A DNA stretch of 58,864 nt from Chloroflexota bacterium. GTDB lineage: Bacteria; Chloroflexota; Anaerolineae; Anaerolineales; Villigracilaceae. The number at the start of each line of letters is the position of its first letter. Positions within the stretch are counted from its first letter, which is position 1. This document shows, one piece after another, positions 7,363 to 15,808 of the stretch. The translations under genes were made by a program, and so were the position numbers. The notes under the pieces are model-generated. The model was not told the origin of the DNA. It saw only the letters and a program-made list of their open reading frames with translations, and did no database searches. The DNA lies in the NCBI GenBank assembly GCA_024224815.1, contig JAAENC010000117.1:1-58864 (forward strand). Direction: 5' to 3'.

Positions 7363-8487
7363 TTACTCCTTTTTCTTAGGTGCAGTGGTAGGGACTTCTT
7401 TCAAGACCCAGGCTTTCTCTAATTCAGGGATTCCCTTGCGTGCAGGCGAGGGGATAACGACCGCTTCTTCACGTCCGATCTCGGTTTTAATGCGGTGAAT
7501 ATCGATCTGCCAGCCCATGTCGATATATTTCTGGCGCATCTTGCGATAAGCAATTTGAATGCCATCAGATTTCACAGAAAGCTCTGCGCCGATATCGTAA
7601 GGAAGCAACTCGGGGCGTTGCGCAACCACAATGGGATAATCTTGATCGAAGATTTTCATCACTCGTTTAAGCGCATCGCCATCGGCCCATTTGCCTTTGA
7701 AGAAGGTGCGCATTTGCGTCCATTTTGTGATGGTCTTGAATTCATTAACAGGAATATGGAAATTGAAAAGCACCATTAATCCCATTGGGAGAGTGACTTC
7801 AAGCAGGGTCATGCAGGGCATCCAAAATGCAGCGCGGGTTTTTACATCAGGGCGATCATCTTTATATAATCTCTTCCATATCCCGGGGATATTGCGTTTG
7901 GGCGGTTCAAGAGTGACGACCATTTCACCGCCAAGCGGATACTCTGTAACCTGATAATCGGGGATTGCCGGGTTTTCACGATTACCAAAAGCACCGCCAT
8001 GCACAAAGGGCGCGTGGGCGGCATCGAGGCTATTTTCGAAGGCGCGTTCATAATAAACGGGCCACTCATAGGTGCCGCGAATGGTTCTGAATTTAGGATC
8101 ATCAAAATGGGGGAGTTCGGGGAAAGGAGGGCGCTCTGATTCTGGAAGATCGCCGAGAAAAGCCCAAATATAACCATATCTTTCGATAGTCGGGTAAGCA
8201 TCCACTCGCGCTTTTTTGGGCACATTTAAATCGGGCTGTGCTGGGATTTTTGAACACGCGCCATCCGGTTTGAACTCCCAGCCATGATAAGGGCAGACAA
8301 CGCAATCGCCTTCCATCCAGCCATCGGATAGGGCACCGCCACGATGGACGCATAGATCGCTCATCACATTTGCCGTGCCGTTAGATGTACGGTAAATAAC
8401 GAATTCCTGCTCTAATGCCGTCACGCGGATCGGTTTTTCTTCTACAACATGTGAAAACTCAAGCGGCCACCAGAAATTTTTTAACAT
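7363..8487 (-). CDS. Rieske non-haem iron oxygenase, pheophorbide a oxygenase-like
   Basis: 374 residues, with the start at 8487 preceded by GGAGAAACTC. The Rieske [2Fe-2S] ligands are Cys46/His48 and Cys65/His68 (C-V-H and C-P-Y-H). The mononuclear iron site is the DAAHAPFVH stretch with His158 and His163. Features shared with the PaO/TIC55 group include the IPAQ segment after the cluster, PELPHFDDPKFRTI, the ENSLDAAH metal site and a later FNFHIP strand. PaO opens the chlorin ring of pheophorbide a. The plant enzyme has a C-terminal membrane anchor that is absent here, so this form should be soluble. The neighbouring genes (chlorophyllase-like, two RCCR-like) support a tetrapyrrole substrate. 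Aryl demethylases share the fold and are the alternative. Confidence 0.82.
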   Translation of the reverse strand: MLKNFWWPLEFSHVVEEKPIRVTALEQEFVIYRTSNGTANVMSDLCVHRGGALSDGWMEGDCVVCPYHGWEFKPDGACSKIPAQPDLNVPKKARVDAYPTIERYGYIWAFLGDLPESERPPFPELPHFDDPKFRTIRGTYEWPVYYERAFENSLDAAHAPFVHGGAFGNRENPAIPDYQVTEYPLGGEMVVTLEPPKRNIPGIWKRLYKDDRPDVKTRAAFWMPCMTLLEVTLPMGLMVLFNFHIPVNEFKTITKWTQMRTFFKGKWADGDALKRVMKIFDQDYPIVVAQRPELLPYDIGAELSVKSDGIQIAYRKMRQKYIDMGWQIDIHRIKTEIGREEAVVIPSPARKGIPELEKAWVLKEVPTTAPKKKE

Positions 8488-8497
8488 GAGTTTCTCC

Positions 8498-9463
8498 TTA
8501 TTCCTTGCGTTTAAATTTGGATATTAATGGATTATTCTTTACGATATTGTCTATTAGATCGTTCACATTATCATCTGATGTTGAGGAGATAAAAGCTTCG
8601 ATCAAGTCTATCAGTAACGAGCGTAATTTCGGGTCATTTTCTGTAGCACCTTTTTCAAGGAAGCCACGTCCGGTCGTTTCATCATCTGGATCAGAAATCA
8701 AGAAATGATTTGCGTCTTCAATGATAATTAGTGTTGCATCTCCGTTGGTCGCTTCATCAAAAGTTCGCTCCAGAAGCAACGTTGGGGTCGCTTTGCCTTC
8801 TAGCGCATAGCGATGACTGGATTCTGCGATAACGCCATCTTCTGTGCCGCCCATAATGAGCAACGGTAAATCGTGTAAGGGCAGAATCGTTGCGGGCGGA
8901 TATCCGAGCATGGTGCTTGCGCCGCTATGTGCGCCATAAGTGAAAGCACCGCGCAATTGTGGAAACCAATCGCTATTTGCATTTAAGAGTGCCATCGTTC
9001 CACCGGCAGAATGTCCACCAAGATATATTTTATTCAAATCCAGCAGATCTGCTAAAACACTGCTTTCGTTGATGCGCGCCAATTCGCTCAAAATCGTGGG
9101 GAGCGCATTCGCGCTGTGACTTTCATCGTAAGTATCGGGCTTTAGGAAATTCAAATCCATGCCCGGCGTGATCGTGATCGAGCCGGGGAAATCCTCCGCG
9201 ATCCACGTATATAGAACCGTGATAATGCCGCGCTTTGCCAGCTCCATACCTATCCAGGCATAGCTTTCCATGCCGACATTGACGCCCGGCATAAAAATAA
9301 CCACCGGATAAGGCGCTTTCGATGCATCGGCGGGAATAACGCCTGTATTCCGCTCTTCTGCTGTATCGCCAAAAATTGCTGGATAATAAACCTTCAGCGT
9401 GATGGTGTCGTAAGGGGCGGATGCTCCTTCAACTTTAGCGGAGCGGTAAAAAGCACGGATCAT
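8498..9463 (-). CDS. chlorophyllase-like alpha/beta hydrolase
   Basis: 321 residues. It is an alpha/beta-hydrolase of the chlorophyllase / PAF-acetylhydrolase / dienelactone hydrolase type. The oxyanion region is PVVIFMPGVNVGMESY, the nucleophile Ser152 lies in GGHSAGG, the acid is Asp209 in GGTEDG, and the base is His253 in EDANHF. Plant chlorophyllase has the equivalent GHSRGG and removes the phytyl ester of chlorophyll. There is no signal peptide. It lies between the PaO-like and RCCR-like genes with gaps of 10 and 6 bases, so it is co-translated in the same operon. I infer hydrolysis of a tetrapyrrole ester such as the phytyl or the methyl carboxylate. The exact ester is open. Confidence 0.75.
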   Translation of the reverse strand: MIRAFYRSAKVEGASAPYDTITLKVYYPAIFGDTAEERNTGVIPADASKAPYPVVIFMPGVNVGMESYAWIGMELAKRGIITVLYTWIAEDFPGSITITPGMDLNFLKPDTYDESHSANALPTILSELARINESSVLADLLDLNKIYLGGHSAGGTMALLNANSDWFPQLRGAFTYGAHSGASTMLGYPPATILPLHDLPLLIMGGTEDGVIAESSHRYALEGKATPTLLLERTFDEATNGDATLIIIEDANHFLISDPDDETTGRGFLEKGATENDPKLRSLLIDLIEAFISSTSDDNVNDLIDNIVKNNPLISKFKRKE

Positions 9464-9469
9464 AAAAAA

Positions 9470-10267
9470 TTACGGACGCGAATTTACCCGATCGCCGCCC
9501 CATAAACCGCGCACGAGTTTATCGGCCATTTCTTTGCCGAAAAGCTGCTCCCCAACCACATTCGCAGGGTCGCGATCCGCAATTGCACGGCGGATATGTA
9601 AATCTCGCTCCGCGAGCGCAGCGCGTTCAGTTTCAGGAGTTGAGTCGGCTTCATCTACATTTTTCAGAAAACCATCAAACATCCAGTGTGCCAATTCGCG
9701 TACATCGCTAATAGCCTTGTCCGAAGGTTTAGCCAAATAAACAAATCCCGTTTGAGAAACAGATTGACGCATATAAACATCGCGGCTCACAAAAGGTGTG
9801 TAATCAGGGTTATCGTGAAACTCACGCCATTTATCATTCCCTGGCGCATAATATTTATCAAGATAATCAAGGTCTACCATTAAATCCACACGCGGGATAT
9901 AGTCAAAATAAAAGAAAATGTCCGGCATCGTGCCCATCGCCATCCCAAAATGGGGAGCATTGGTCTGCGGCCCAAGCCAAACAGTAAAGTGCATATTTGT
10001 AAAACTATGCTTCGGGTTGCCAATATGCGAATGCACCAACCAATCCAGCTCGGGGCCGGTAAAGGTATTCAAAGAACCTTTCGCATTACCATCCAAAGAT
10101 GTGTAATTTGCAAACTCCGCCATCGAAGCATCGGGCGTAGTCTCAAAACGGGCAGTGAGTTTCTGACTCAATTCATGAGTGATCTCCCACAACTTCCCGA
10201 ACCAACCGGTGCTATCTACATCGGGTTGTGCTGCAAGCAATTCAACAAGCGATTGTGTACCAGACAT
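9470..10267 (-). CDS. RCCR-like protein (bilin reductase superfamily), paralogue B
   Basis: 265 residues. This is the clearer of the two RCCR-like proteins. It has YIPRVDLMVDLDYLDKYY at 123-140, followed by a spacer and SRDVYMRQSVSQTGFVYL at 161-178. Plant RCCR, as I recall it, has D-L-P-P-R-K-D-L, a P-D-Y-L-D-E-F-Y block and then S-S-L-Y-I-R-S-V-V-S-P-T-A. The residue expected to be the functional Glu is Ala110 (PHFGMAM), so catalysis may differ from the plant enzyme or paralogue A may be the active partner. The C-terminal part has the DLHIRRAIADRDP and QLFGKEMADKLVRGLW helices. Inference: it binds or reduces an opened chlorophyll catabolite in the cytoplasm. Confidence 0.68.
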   Translation of the reverse strand: MSGTQSLVELLAAQPDVDSTGWFGKLWEITHELSQKLTARFETTPDASMAEFANYTSLDGNAKGSLNTFTGPELDWLVHSHIGNPKHSFTNMHFTVWLGPQTNAPHFGMAMGTMPDIFFYFDYIPRVDLMVDLDYLDKYYAPGNDKWREFHDNPDYTPFVSRDVYMRQSVSQTGFVYLAKPSDKAISDVRELAHWMFDGFLKNVDEADSTPETERAALAERDLHIRRAIADRDPANVVGEQLFGKEMADKLVRGLWGGDRVNSRP

Positions 10268-10285
10268 ATAAAAATCCTCTCATTA

Positions 10286-11110
10286 TTATTCAGGTTTCAA
10301 AAAAAACACGTCCACTTTTTCTAAAACATGGTCCTTATGCCACTTGCGCATACCAACCAAATGTTTTTCAACAGGGTCAAAAACTTCCATTACTTCTAAA
10401 ATAACTTCCGTGCCCACAACGAGCTCAGCCTCAAGTAAATTGCCATATTTTTTGGATAATCCAACAGCTTGGCCGAAATTTACTTTCCGGATGCCTGAAT
10501 CTGAACCTTCTTCAACATCCCAAACAATATCTGCTTCACGCCAGGTTTTATCTTGATACCGCCTGTCAACAGCAGATTCTGTCTCTAAACTGCCATCTGC
10601 TAAAAAGACCCGTCGCGTGCCAGCCCACTTTTGGCTAATTTCATCAGGGCGCAAATTATCAAAAACGGGGTACTCATCCGAGCTGGCTTCATTTACCGCA
10701 ATTCCAACGATATTGGCCTGCATCTGCCCCGCCGACATAAATTTTCCGCCGGTCAGTTGTCTTTTGGGTGTTGGCAAAATGCCAAAAGATGTGAAATTAA
10801 ATTGTAAATTAGGCCATAAACCGCGACCTGTCATCACACCTTCGCCCCAGGTTAATCCTGTGCCGAGCACGTCGGGGCCATGATAACGACGGGCACGCCC
10901 ATCCACGCTCAGGTCGAAAATCCACTCTCCGCGAAAACGGCCTAAAGGGTGATCCGAAAGCTCAGGGGCAGGGTCACAATTTTGCGTAACACGAATATGC
11001 CCGTTCTTGAGTTTTTCGAGCAAACGGTGTTGACGGTTAATCCCTGCAAAGGAGCCATTTGGGTTGTAAACGTACTCGCTGACGAGCCAGCTACCAAGAA
11101 AAGATGCCAT
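10286..11110 (-). CDS. two-domain lipocalin-like protein (DUF3598-like)
   Basis: 274 residues. It starts directly with a barrel-type strand (MASFLGSWLVSEYVYNPNGS), and a second W-x-G block (SQKWAGTRRVFLADGSLETE) begins near residue 158, so it looks like two tandem beta-barrels. An RYHGPDVLGTGLTWGEG stretch resembles the FFEGPDLFGNSFGYGRA stretch of the protein at 5694-6635. This shared X-G-P-D-x-x-G-x-x-x-x-x-G motif ties the group together. It has no signal peptide and no known catalytic motif. I infer a binding or chaperone role for a tetrapyrrole intermediate, because it is transcribed with the oxygenase and the RCCR-like genes. Confidence 0.55.
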   Translation of the reverse strand: MASFLGSWLVSEYVYNPNGSFAGINRQHRLLEKLKNGHIRVTQNCDPAPELSDHPLGRFRGEWIFDLSVDGRARRYHGPDVLGTGLTWGEGVMTGRGLWPNLQFNFTSFGILPTPKRQLTGGKFMSAGQMQANIVGIAVNEASSDEYPVFDNLRPDEISQKWAGTRRVFLADGSLETESAVDRRYQDKTWREADIVWDVEEGSDSGIRKVNFGQAVGLSKKYGNLLEAELVVGTEVILEVMEVFDPVEKHLVGMRKWHKDHVLEKVDVFFLKPE

Positions 11111-11149
11111 AATAAAGTGGTGGTAAAAAAAATAAGTGATAGTGATTTT

Positions 11150-11250
11150 GCGAGACAGTTTTATCGTCGAAGCAATCTCGTTTTAGAGCGTGAGACTGCC
11201 ACGTCGCAAATACGCGCTCCTCGCAGAATCATCTCATCATTTCATTTTGT
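11150..11250. repeat. degenerate dispersed repeat (intergenic)
   Basis: The gap between two lipocalin-like genes contains a CGAAGCAATCTCGTTTTAG core, followed by GACTGCCACGTCGCA and GCTCCTCGCAG. The same words recur at 22565-22850 and, inverted, at 38004-38086. Repeats of this style are common non-coding elements in environmental bacteria. No open frame is seen. Confidence 0.45.
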
Positions 11251-11266
11251 CCATGATCAGAAATAA

Positions 11267-12169
11267 TTATGCTGCCTCAAAATTTAAAATACCAAACTCT
11301 GCGCCAACGCGTTGACCGCCACGATACCAAATATGGATAACGGCTTTGGCATCGCCTTCGTGCAAGACAATTTCACGTCGCCAAACGCGTAAGAAGGGGC
11401 ATAAATGTTGAAAATGCCCACTGGAGGCGCGCCCGCCAATGATATTGTAGGAGCCAACGACATCGCCGGGAGGAGACCAAGCTTGGTACTCGTTAGATGT
11501 AAATTTAACGGTAGCAGGTTCAGGGTCAAGAGCGAAACCGGCATACTGAATTTCGACTTGGTTGCCATCCACTTGCACTTTTTCTTCATAGTCGTGCGTC
11601 GGCAATTCATCCATGTTTTCATTTAATACAGAAAGTTTGCCCGCCCAAGAACCGTTACGATGCAAAAGAATCTCGCCACGTCCCGCAGTGGGGTCGTTGG
11701 CAAGATCGTAGGATGTTCCGTTGACGAGGGTGGGAATACTTTCAAAGGCAGTATCAACTTTATGATTTTCACCGATAACGGTGTAAATAAGCTGGTCGCC
11801 GCGCGAAAGTTGCGCCATGCTGACTTGTCGTTTTCCATCGGGGAGCACCATCAGCAGGAAACGCTGGGTCATGCCGATGGCGGCCCAATAACTATTTGAA
11901 TCGACGAGGGTGTTGCTGAGCGGCTCGGCATAACCTACGTTGACGGGGCCATGATAAAGGCGCTCTGTCTTTTTATCTTCGATGATGTAATGGCCCGAAA
12001 ATTTGAATGGGCCGAGGAAAGACAGGTCAATGCGGATGCGATTATCGCCGATTTCCTGCACATTTCGGCGGTCGGTGCCATTGCCGAGAAAACGACCTTC
12101 ACCGGAGTAGACTTCGGCTGTGCCGGCCCATTTACCGGCGGCTTTGTTGAAACCATCAGTTCGTGACAT
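11267..12169 (-). CDS. two-domain lipocalin-like protein (DUF3598-like)
   Basis: 300 residues. The N-terminal barrel begins KAAGKWAGTAEVYSGEGRFL and the second near residue 165 with RNGSWAGKLSVLNENMDELP. The first barrel contains ERLYHGPVNVGYAEPLS, related to the G-P-D-x-x-G motif of its paralogues. The last strand (RVGAEFGILNFEA) resembles the ending of the 5694-6635 protein (TTFGVLNWQEN), which suggests descent from a common ancestor. It has no signal peptide. The function is unknown. The lipocalin fold and genomic context suggest it carries a hydrophobic substrate or positions it for the oxygenase or reductases. Confidence 0.55.
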   Translation of the reverse strand: MSRTDGFNKAAGKWAGTAEVYSGEGRFLGNGTDRRNVQEIGDNRIRIDLSFLGPFKFSGHYIIEDKKTERLYHGPVNVGYAEPLSNTLVDSNSYWAAIGMTQRFLLMVLPDGKRQVSMAQLSRGDQLIYTVIGENHKVDTAFESIPTLVNGTSYDLANDPTAGRGEILLHRNGSWAGKLSVLNENMDELPTHDYEEKVQVDGNQVEIQYAGFALDPEPATVKFTSNEYQAWSPPGDVVGSYNIIGGRASSGHFQHLCPFLRVWRREIVLHEGDAKAVIHIWYRGGQRVGAEFGILNFEAA

Positions 12170-12172
12170 AGA

Positions 12173-12988
12173 TTATCCCGCGATCAGTTTATAGCTTTGA
12201 TTTTCTTTGGCTGTTGAAGCGAAGATCTCTTTGAAATCAGCGCCTGCCGGTTGGGCAGAGAGAAAACGCCCAGGCACAGAAAACTCGACACTATCTCCTT
12301 TGAAAGGGAAAGGCGAAAGGGTGTAAGCGCCATCGTCCGTAGGCTCAATGCTGAGGGTGTGATCTTTTCCTTTGCCATCGGGTACATTCAGGAATTCTGT
12401 TTTTACGCGCCCTTCGGCATGGCTCATATGGAAGTAGAGGGAAAGGGTATCGAAAAATTGCAATAATTTGTAATTATCGAAAAGCACATCTTCTTCTACC
12501 CATTTTGCGGATTCTGCATCAGCGGCGAGTTCTTCTTTTAGCCGATCTTGGCGTTCTAGTTCGGCATCCAGCATGGCTTTAACATCCGCTTTGACGTCGT
12601 CAGATATTTTGTCGATAAAGATGAAATCGGAGAGTCCATAACGCCCGTTGAAGAGGCCGTAGGTGTGCATGGATGAGAGCAATCCGCAATAGGCGTGATT
12701 CTTTTCGTTGAAATCAGGAGAGGCTTTGCTGCTTTTCACCAAATAAGGGAGAGGGGTGCCGGTTAAATGATGAGGCAATCCCGTTTCGGGAGATTGTTCA
12801 TAAAGCCCGTCGATGGCGGCCCAGCCTTCATCGTGATGAGCAGTCACAGAGACCATCAGATCGTTGGGGGTTGGCGCAGAAAATTGCTCATTACCAAAAG
12901 CGGCCGCGACGCGACCTGTCATGCGGCTGTGGTCGATCTGCTCGATCACAAAATGGGGGTTGCCATCAATCGTCGATTGCACGATCAT
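12173..12988 (-). CDS. DUF3891 family protein
   Basis: 271 residues. The beginning (MIVQSTIDGNPHFVIEQIDH) and the SVTAHHDEGWAAID block near residues 47-60 match the family usually named DUF3891, which has conserved His and Asp residues (HHDxGW, and later MHTYGL) that could bind a metal in a helical HD-like fold. A Glu/Lys-rich helix lies around residues 125-165. The protein is cytoplasmic and of unknown activity. It ends 4 bases before the next lipocalin-like gene and overlaps the start of the one before, so it belongs to the operon. A phosphohydrolase or metal-dependent hydrolase role is possible but unsupported. Confidence 0.7.
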   Translation of the reverse strand: MIVQSTIDGNPHFVIEQIDHSRMTGRVAAAFGNEQFSAPTPNDLMVSVTAHHDEGWAAIDGLYEQSPETGLPHHLTGTPLPYLVKSSKASPDFNEKNHAYCGLLSSMHTYGLFNGRYGLSDFIFIDKISDDVKADVKAMLDAELERQDRLKEELAADAESAKWVEEDVLFDNYKLLQFFDTLSLYFHMSHAEGRVKTEFLNVPDGKGKDHTLSIEPTDDGAYTLSPFPFKGDSVEFSVPGRFLSAQPAGADFKEIFASTAKENQSYKLIAG

Positions 12989-13437
12989 GGTTGTTGTACT
13001 CTCACAAAGTCCTGAATTTGGAAGATATGGGTTTTCCCATCGCGTATTTTATGGGTAATGATGCGACGGTTGTTGGGGTCGATGAAATAGTGATTGTTAT
13101 AAACAGTAGAGTTGGAAACTTCGCTTTCAATGGTGAAGACATAGTTGAATGGAGTCAATTCTGAGCCATGCAGCTGGACCATATCGTTACCACCGGAACA
13201 GAATTTGCCATCTACTTTGATGTCGGTGTGGTAGGTGGCAGGGCCGTAGCCATAAAGCTCTTCAAAATCTTCATGTAAATGCCAGGTGTTTTCGTCTACC
13301 CAGTAAACATCCATATGGACGGCTGCGGCTTCGAGGAAATTGCCTTTATCGTCAAAGGTTTTGCAAAGCCCTTCCCAGCGTCCCATAAAGCATTGATAAG
13401 AGCGGGTTGAAGCCGGGTCACCATAATTCTTTGTCAT
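12985..13437 (-). CDS. small single-domain lipocalin-like protein
   Basis: 150 residues, one barrel only. It begins RSYQCFMGRWEGLCKTFDDK and has alternating hydrophobic strands throughout. It is the first structural gene after gntR in the same direction, with a gap of 22 bases, so its level should follow the repressor closely. Aromatic residues are frequent (several Trp, Tyr and His in strands 3 to 6), as expected for a ligand cavity. The family resembles DUF3598-like calycins. I considered the Mg-dechelatase SGR, which is of similar size, but the SGR sequence pattern is absent. The function is unknown; tetrapyrrole or bilin binding is inferred from context. Confidence 0.55.
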   Translation of the reverse strand: MTKNYGDPASTRSYQCFMGRWEGLCKTFDDKGNFLEAAAVHMDVYWVDENTWHLHEDFEELYGYGPATYHTDIKVDGKFCSGGNDMVQLHGSELTPFNYVFTIESEVSNSTVYNNHYFIDPNNRRIITHKIRDGKTHIFQIQDFVRVQQP

Positions 13438-13459
13438 TGATTTTCTCCTCTGAAAATAA

Positions 13460-14185
13460 TTACACGTTTAGTTCAAATTTAAAACTCTCGCCGCGATAAT
13501 TTGCGCGGAGATACTCTATCGCATTCCCTTCTACATCTTTGTAGATCACTTCTATAGAAAGGATGGGGTGTTCAGGCTTTACTTTCAATAATTCAGCTTC
13601 GATCTCGCTTGCCGGCACAGCCTGCACGATACGGTCTACACCGATCGGGCTTTGATTTGGCAGGTTACGCAGATAAACACGCAACTCCTGTTCAGAAAGT
13701 TCATCAAGATTCGCTTTCTCGGCGACCTGTGATGGTAAAAAGGCTAAATGACGACCGATTGGCTCACCGTTGGCATTTAGTAATAATTCCACACAATAGA
13801 CTTGCTCATCAGATGTCAGTTTCAGCATATCTTTTACGTGGGGGAGTGCATCGACATATTTACGCTCACGAATTTCCCACTCGGGCGTAATGCCTTGCTC
13901 GCGCATTAATTCTGTGATGCTAATACGGTCTTTGGGGTTATGAACGATCTTCTTCGGAGCAACAAAAGTGCCTTGTCCGCGACGACGAATAAAGCGGCCT
14001 TCGTGCGCCAATTCTGAAAAAGCTTGCCGAACGGTGATACGGCTCAAGCCATAAGTTTCTTGTAATTCTTGCTCGCTCGGCACAAGATCACCTGCCTGCC
14101 ACTCGCCATTTTCGAGCTTTTCGAGCAGCAGTTCTTTGAGTTGATAATATAGTGGTACGGGGGAATTTCTATCAAGAATTGTCAT
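13460..14185 (-). CDS. GntR/HutC-family repressor of the catabolic cluster
   Basis: 241 residues from the ATG at 14185. A TTG at 14194 is possible, but MTILDRNSPVPLYYQLKEL is the typical family start. The winged-helix domain covers about residues 8-75 (PSEQELQETYGLSRITVRQA, then RRRGQGTFV). A UTRA effector-binding domain fills residues about 90-240. HutC-type regulators are released from DNA by a pathway metabolite. The gene is first in the long minus-strand operon, and an 18-bp inverted repeat lies at 14207-14224 just upstream, so it should repress itself and the divergent operon. The same repeat at 29208 and 32869 defines its regulon. The effector is unknown. Confidence 0.9.
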   Translation of the reverse strand: MTILDRNSPVPLYYQLKELLLEKLENGEWQAGDLVPSEQELQETYGLSRITVRQAFSELAHEGRFIRRRGQGTFVAPKKIVHNPKDRISITELMREQGITPEWEIRERKYVDALPHVKDMLKLTSDEQVYCVELLLNANGEPIGRHLAFLPSQVAEKANLDELSEQELRVYLRNLPNQSPIGVDRIVQAVPASEIEAELLKVKPEHPILSIEVIYKDVEGNAIEYLRANYRGESFKFELNV

Positions 14186-14187
14186 GG

Positions 14188-14253
14188 TTGCCAAATTTCA
14201 ATCAAATGTTATAATGTTATAACAATAATACTTGGTAGTAGGGTGCTTGTCAA
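14188..14253. promoter_or_regulatory. divergent promoters with GntR operator
   Basis: The inverted repeat TGTTATAATGTTATAACA (14207-14224) has arms TGTTATAA and TTATAACA. On the plus strand TTGCCA (14188-14193), a 16-base spacer and TATAAT (14210-14215) form a promoter whose -10 box lies in the operator. On the minus strand TTGACA (complement of 14248-14253), a 17-base spacer and TATTAT (complement of 14225-14230) place the operator over the start point. Repressor binding would block both directions. Confidence 0.75.
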
Positions 14254-14280
14254 GAAGTGCTACCCTTTCAGGAGAACTCA

Positions 14281-15743
14281 TGTCCAATTACGATCTTCTT
14301 ATTAAAAACGTCAAAGTTGTTCGACCGAATCAGACGTCGGTGGTGGATGCGGATATTGCCATTCGTAGCGGAAAAATTATTAAAGTGGAAGCAAGTTTAC
14401 CCACGAGCGATGCGAAAGAAGTCCACGATGGAAAAGGCATGTTGGCATTTCCCGGTCTGGTCGATGCGCACATGCACGTCGGGATTTATTCTCCCCTTAA
14501 AGATGATGCTGTTACAGAGTCTAAAGCGGCTGCAATGGGCGGCGTAACGACTGCGCTGACTTATTTTCGGACAGGCGAATATTACCTTAATAAAGGCGGG
14601 CCATATCGTGAGTTTTATCCTGAGGTGCTGGATATTTCGGAAGGTCAGTATTGGGTGGATTATGGCTATCACTTGGCGCCGATCAATAAGGGCCACATCG
14701 ACGAAATGCCGGAACTTCTCTCGGATTTTGGCGTGGCCTCGTTTAAAATCTTTATGTTCTACGGCGGGCATGGTCTGCATGGACGCTCCGACAAACAGCA
14801 CAATTTCCTGAAACTCGAAGAGGGCGAACGCTACGATTTCGCGCATTTTGAGTTCATTATGCGGAAATTAAGCACGATGATCGAAGAGAATCCTGATCAA
14901 GCTGATTCAATTTCTTTAGGCTTGCACTGCGAGATCGCGGATATTCTGACGGCTTATTCTGCCATCGCTGAAAAAGATAAAAGCCTAAAAGGTTTGCGCG
15001 CTTATCACGCCGCTCGCCCGCCCCACAGCGAAGGTTTGGCCGTTTTTATTGCCTCCTATTTGGCCTACGAAACCGATTGTATTAATATCAATTTGCTGCA
15101 TCTTACTTCGCGTAAAGCGGTAGAGGCCGCGTTGATGATGCAAGAGATTTTCCCGCATATTAACTTTAAACGTGAAGTCACCATTGGGCATCTCTGCATG
15201 GATGTAGATACCCCCACACAAGTGCTTGCAAAAGTTAACCCGCCCATCCGTCCACGTGAAGACGTGGAATTTTTATGGGAAAAAGTGCTCTCCGGCGACA
15301 TCGACTGGGTCGTGAGCGACCACGCTTGCTGCAAAACAGAAGTGAAATATAACGCCGAACACCCCGACGATATCTGGATGGCAAAATCCGGTTTTGGTGG
15401 CACAGAATATCTTTTGAGCGGCCTATATAGCGAAGGTCACAAACGTGGGCTTTCTCTCAATCGTATGGCAGAACTTACATCCTGGAATCCTGCTCGCCGA
15501 TTTGGCACCGGCGGTAAAGGCGATATCGCCGAAGGCTACGATGGCGATATCGTTTTATTTGACCCGAACGAAACCTTTGTTGTCCGCGCCGCTGAGTCCG
15601 AATCTGGGCAGGGGTATACGCCTTTTGAAGGACAGGAACTCACCGGACGCGTTAAAGCCACTTTCTTGCGCGGCAATAAAGTTTACGAAAATGGCCGCAT
15701 CGTCGGTGATGCAAATGGTCAATATATAAAACGACCGTCTTAA
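14281..15743 (+). CDS. hydantoinase/dihydropyrimidinase-type cyclic amidohydrolase
   Basis: 487 residues from the ATG at 14281, which has AGGAGA upstream. The amidohydrolase TIM-barrel metal ligands are all present: His64 and His66 (DAHMH), the carboxylated Lys156 (SFKIF), His216, His274 (LLHLT) and Asp347 (SDHACC). It should therefore be an active binuclear zinc hydrolase of cyclic amides or imides such as hydantoins, dihydropyrimidines, allantoin or maleimides. It opens the plus-strand operon divergent from gntR and shares its operator. In the proposed pathway it hydrolyses an alkylated maleimide or pyrrolinone ring to a maleamate-type product. A role in pyrimidine or allantoin breakdown is less likely, because no other genes of those pathways are present. 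Confidence 0.85.
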
Positions 15744-15748
15744 TAAAA

Positions 15749-15793
15749 AGCCCCCACCTAGCCTCCCCCATAAACGGGGGGAGTTAGAGGGGC
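15749..15793 (+). repeat. GC-rich hairpin between hydrolase and MFS genes
   Basis: The arms CCTCCCCC and GGGGGGAG face each other around ATAAAC, with weaker pairing further out (GCCCCCACCTA against TTAGAGGGGC). It could be a partial terminator or a copy of a common intergenic palindrome. The following gene starts 15 bases later. Confidence 0.45.
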
Positions 15794-15808
15794 AAAATAA
15801 GGAACTAC

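Noticed and set aside
12985-13437. Possible Mg-dechelatase (SGR), considered because of size and context.
   Set aside because: The SGR patterns I remember (the LH-x-H-x-SGG region and the Trp-rich end) are absent. The strand pattern fits a lipocalin-like barrel better.
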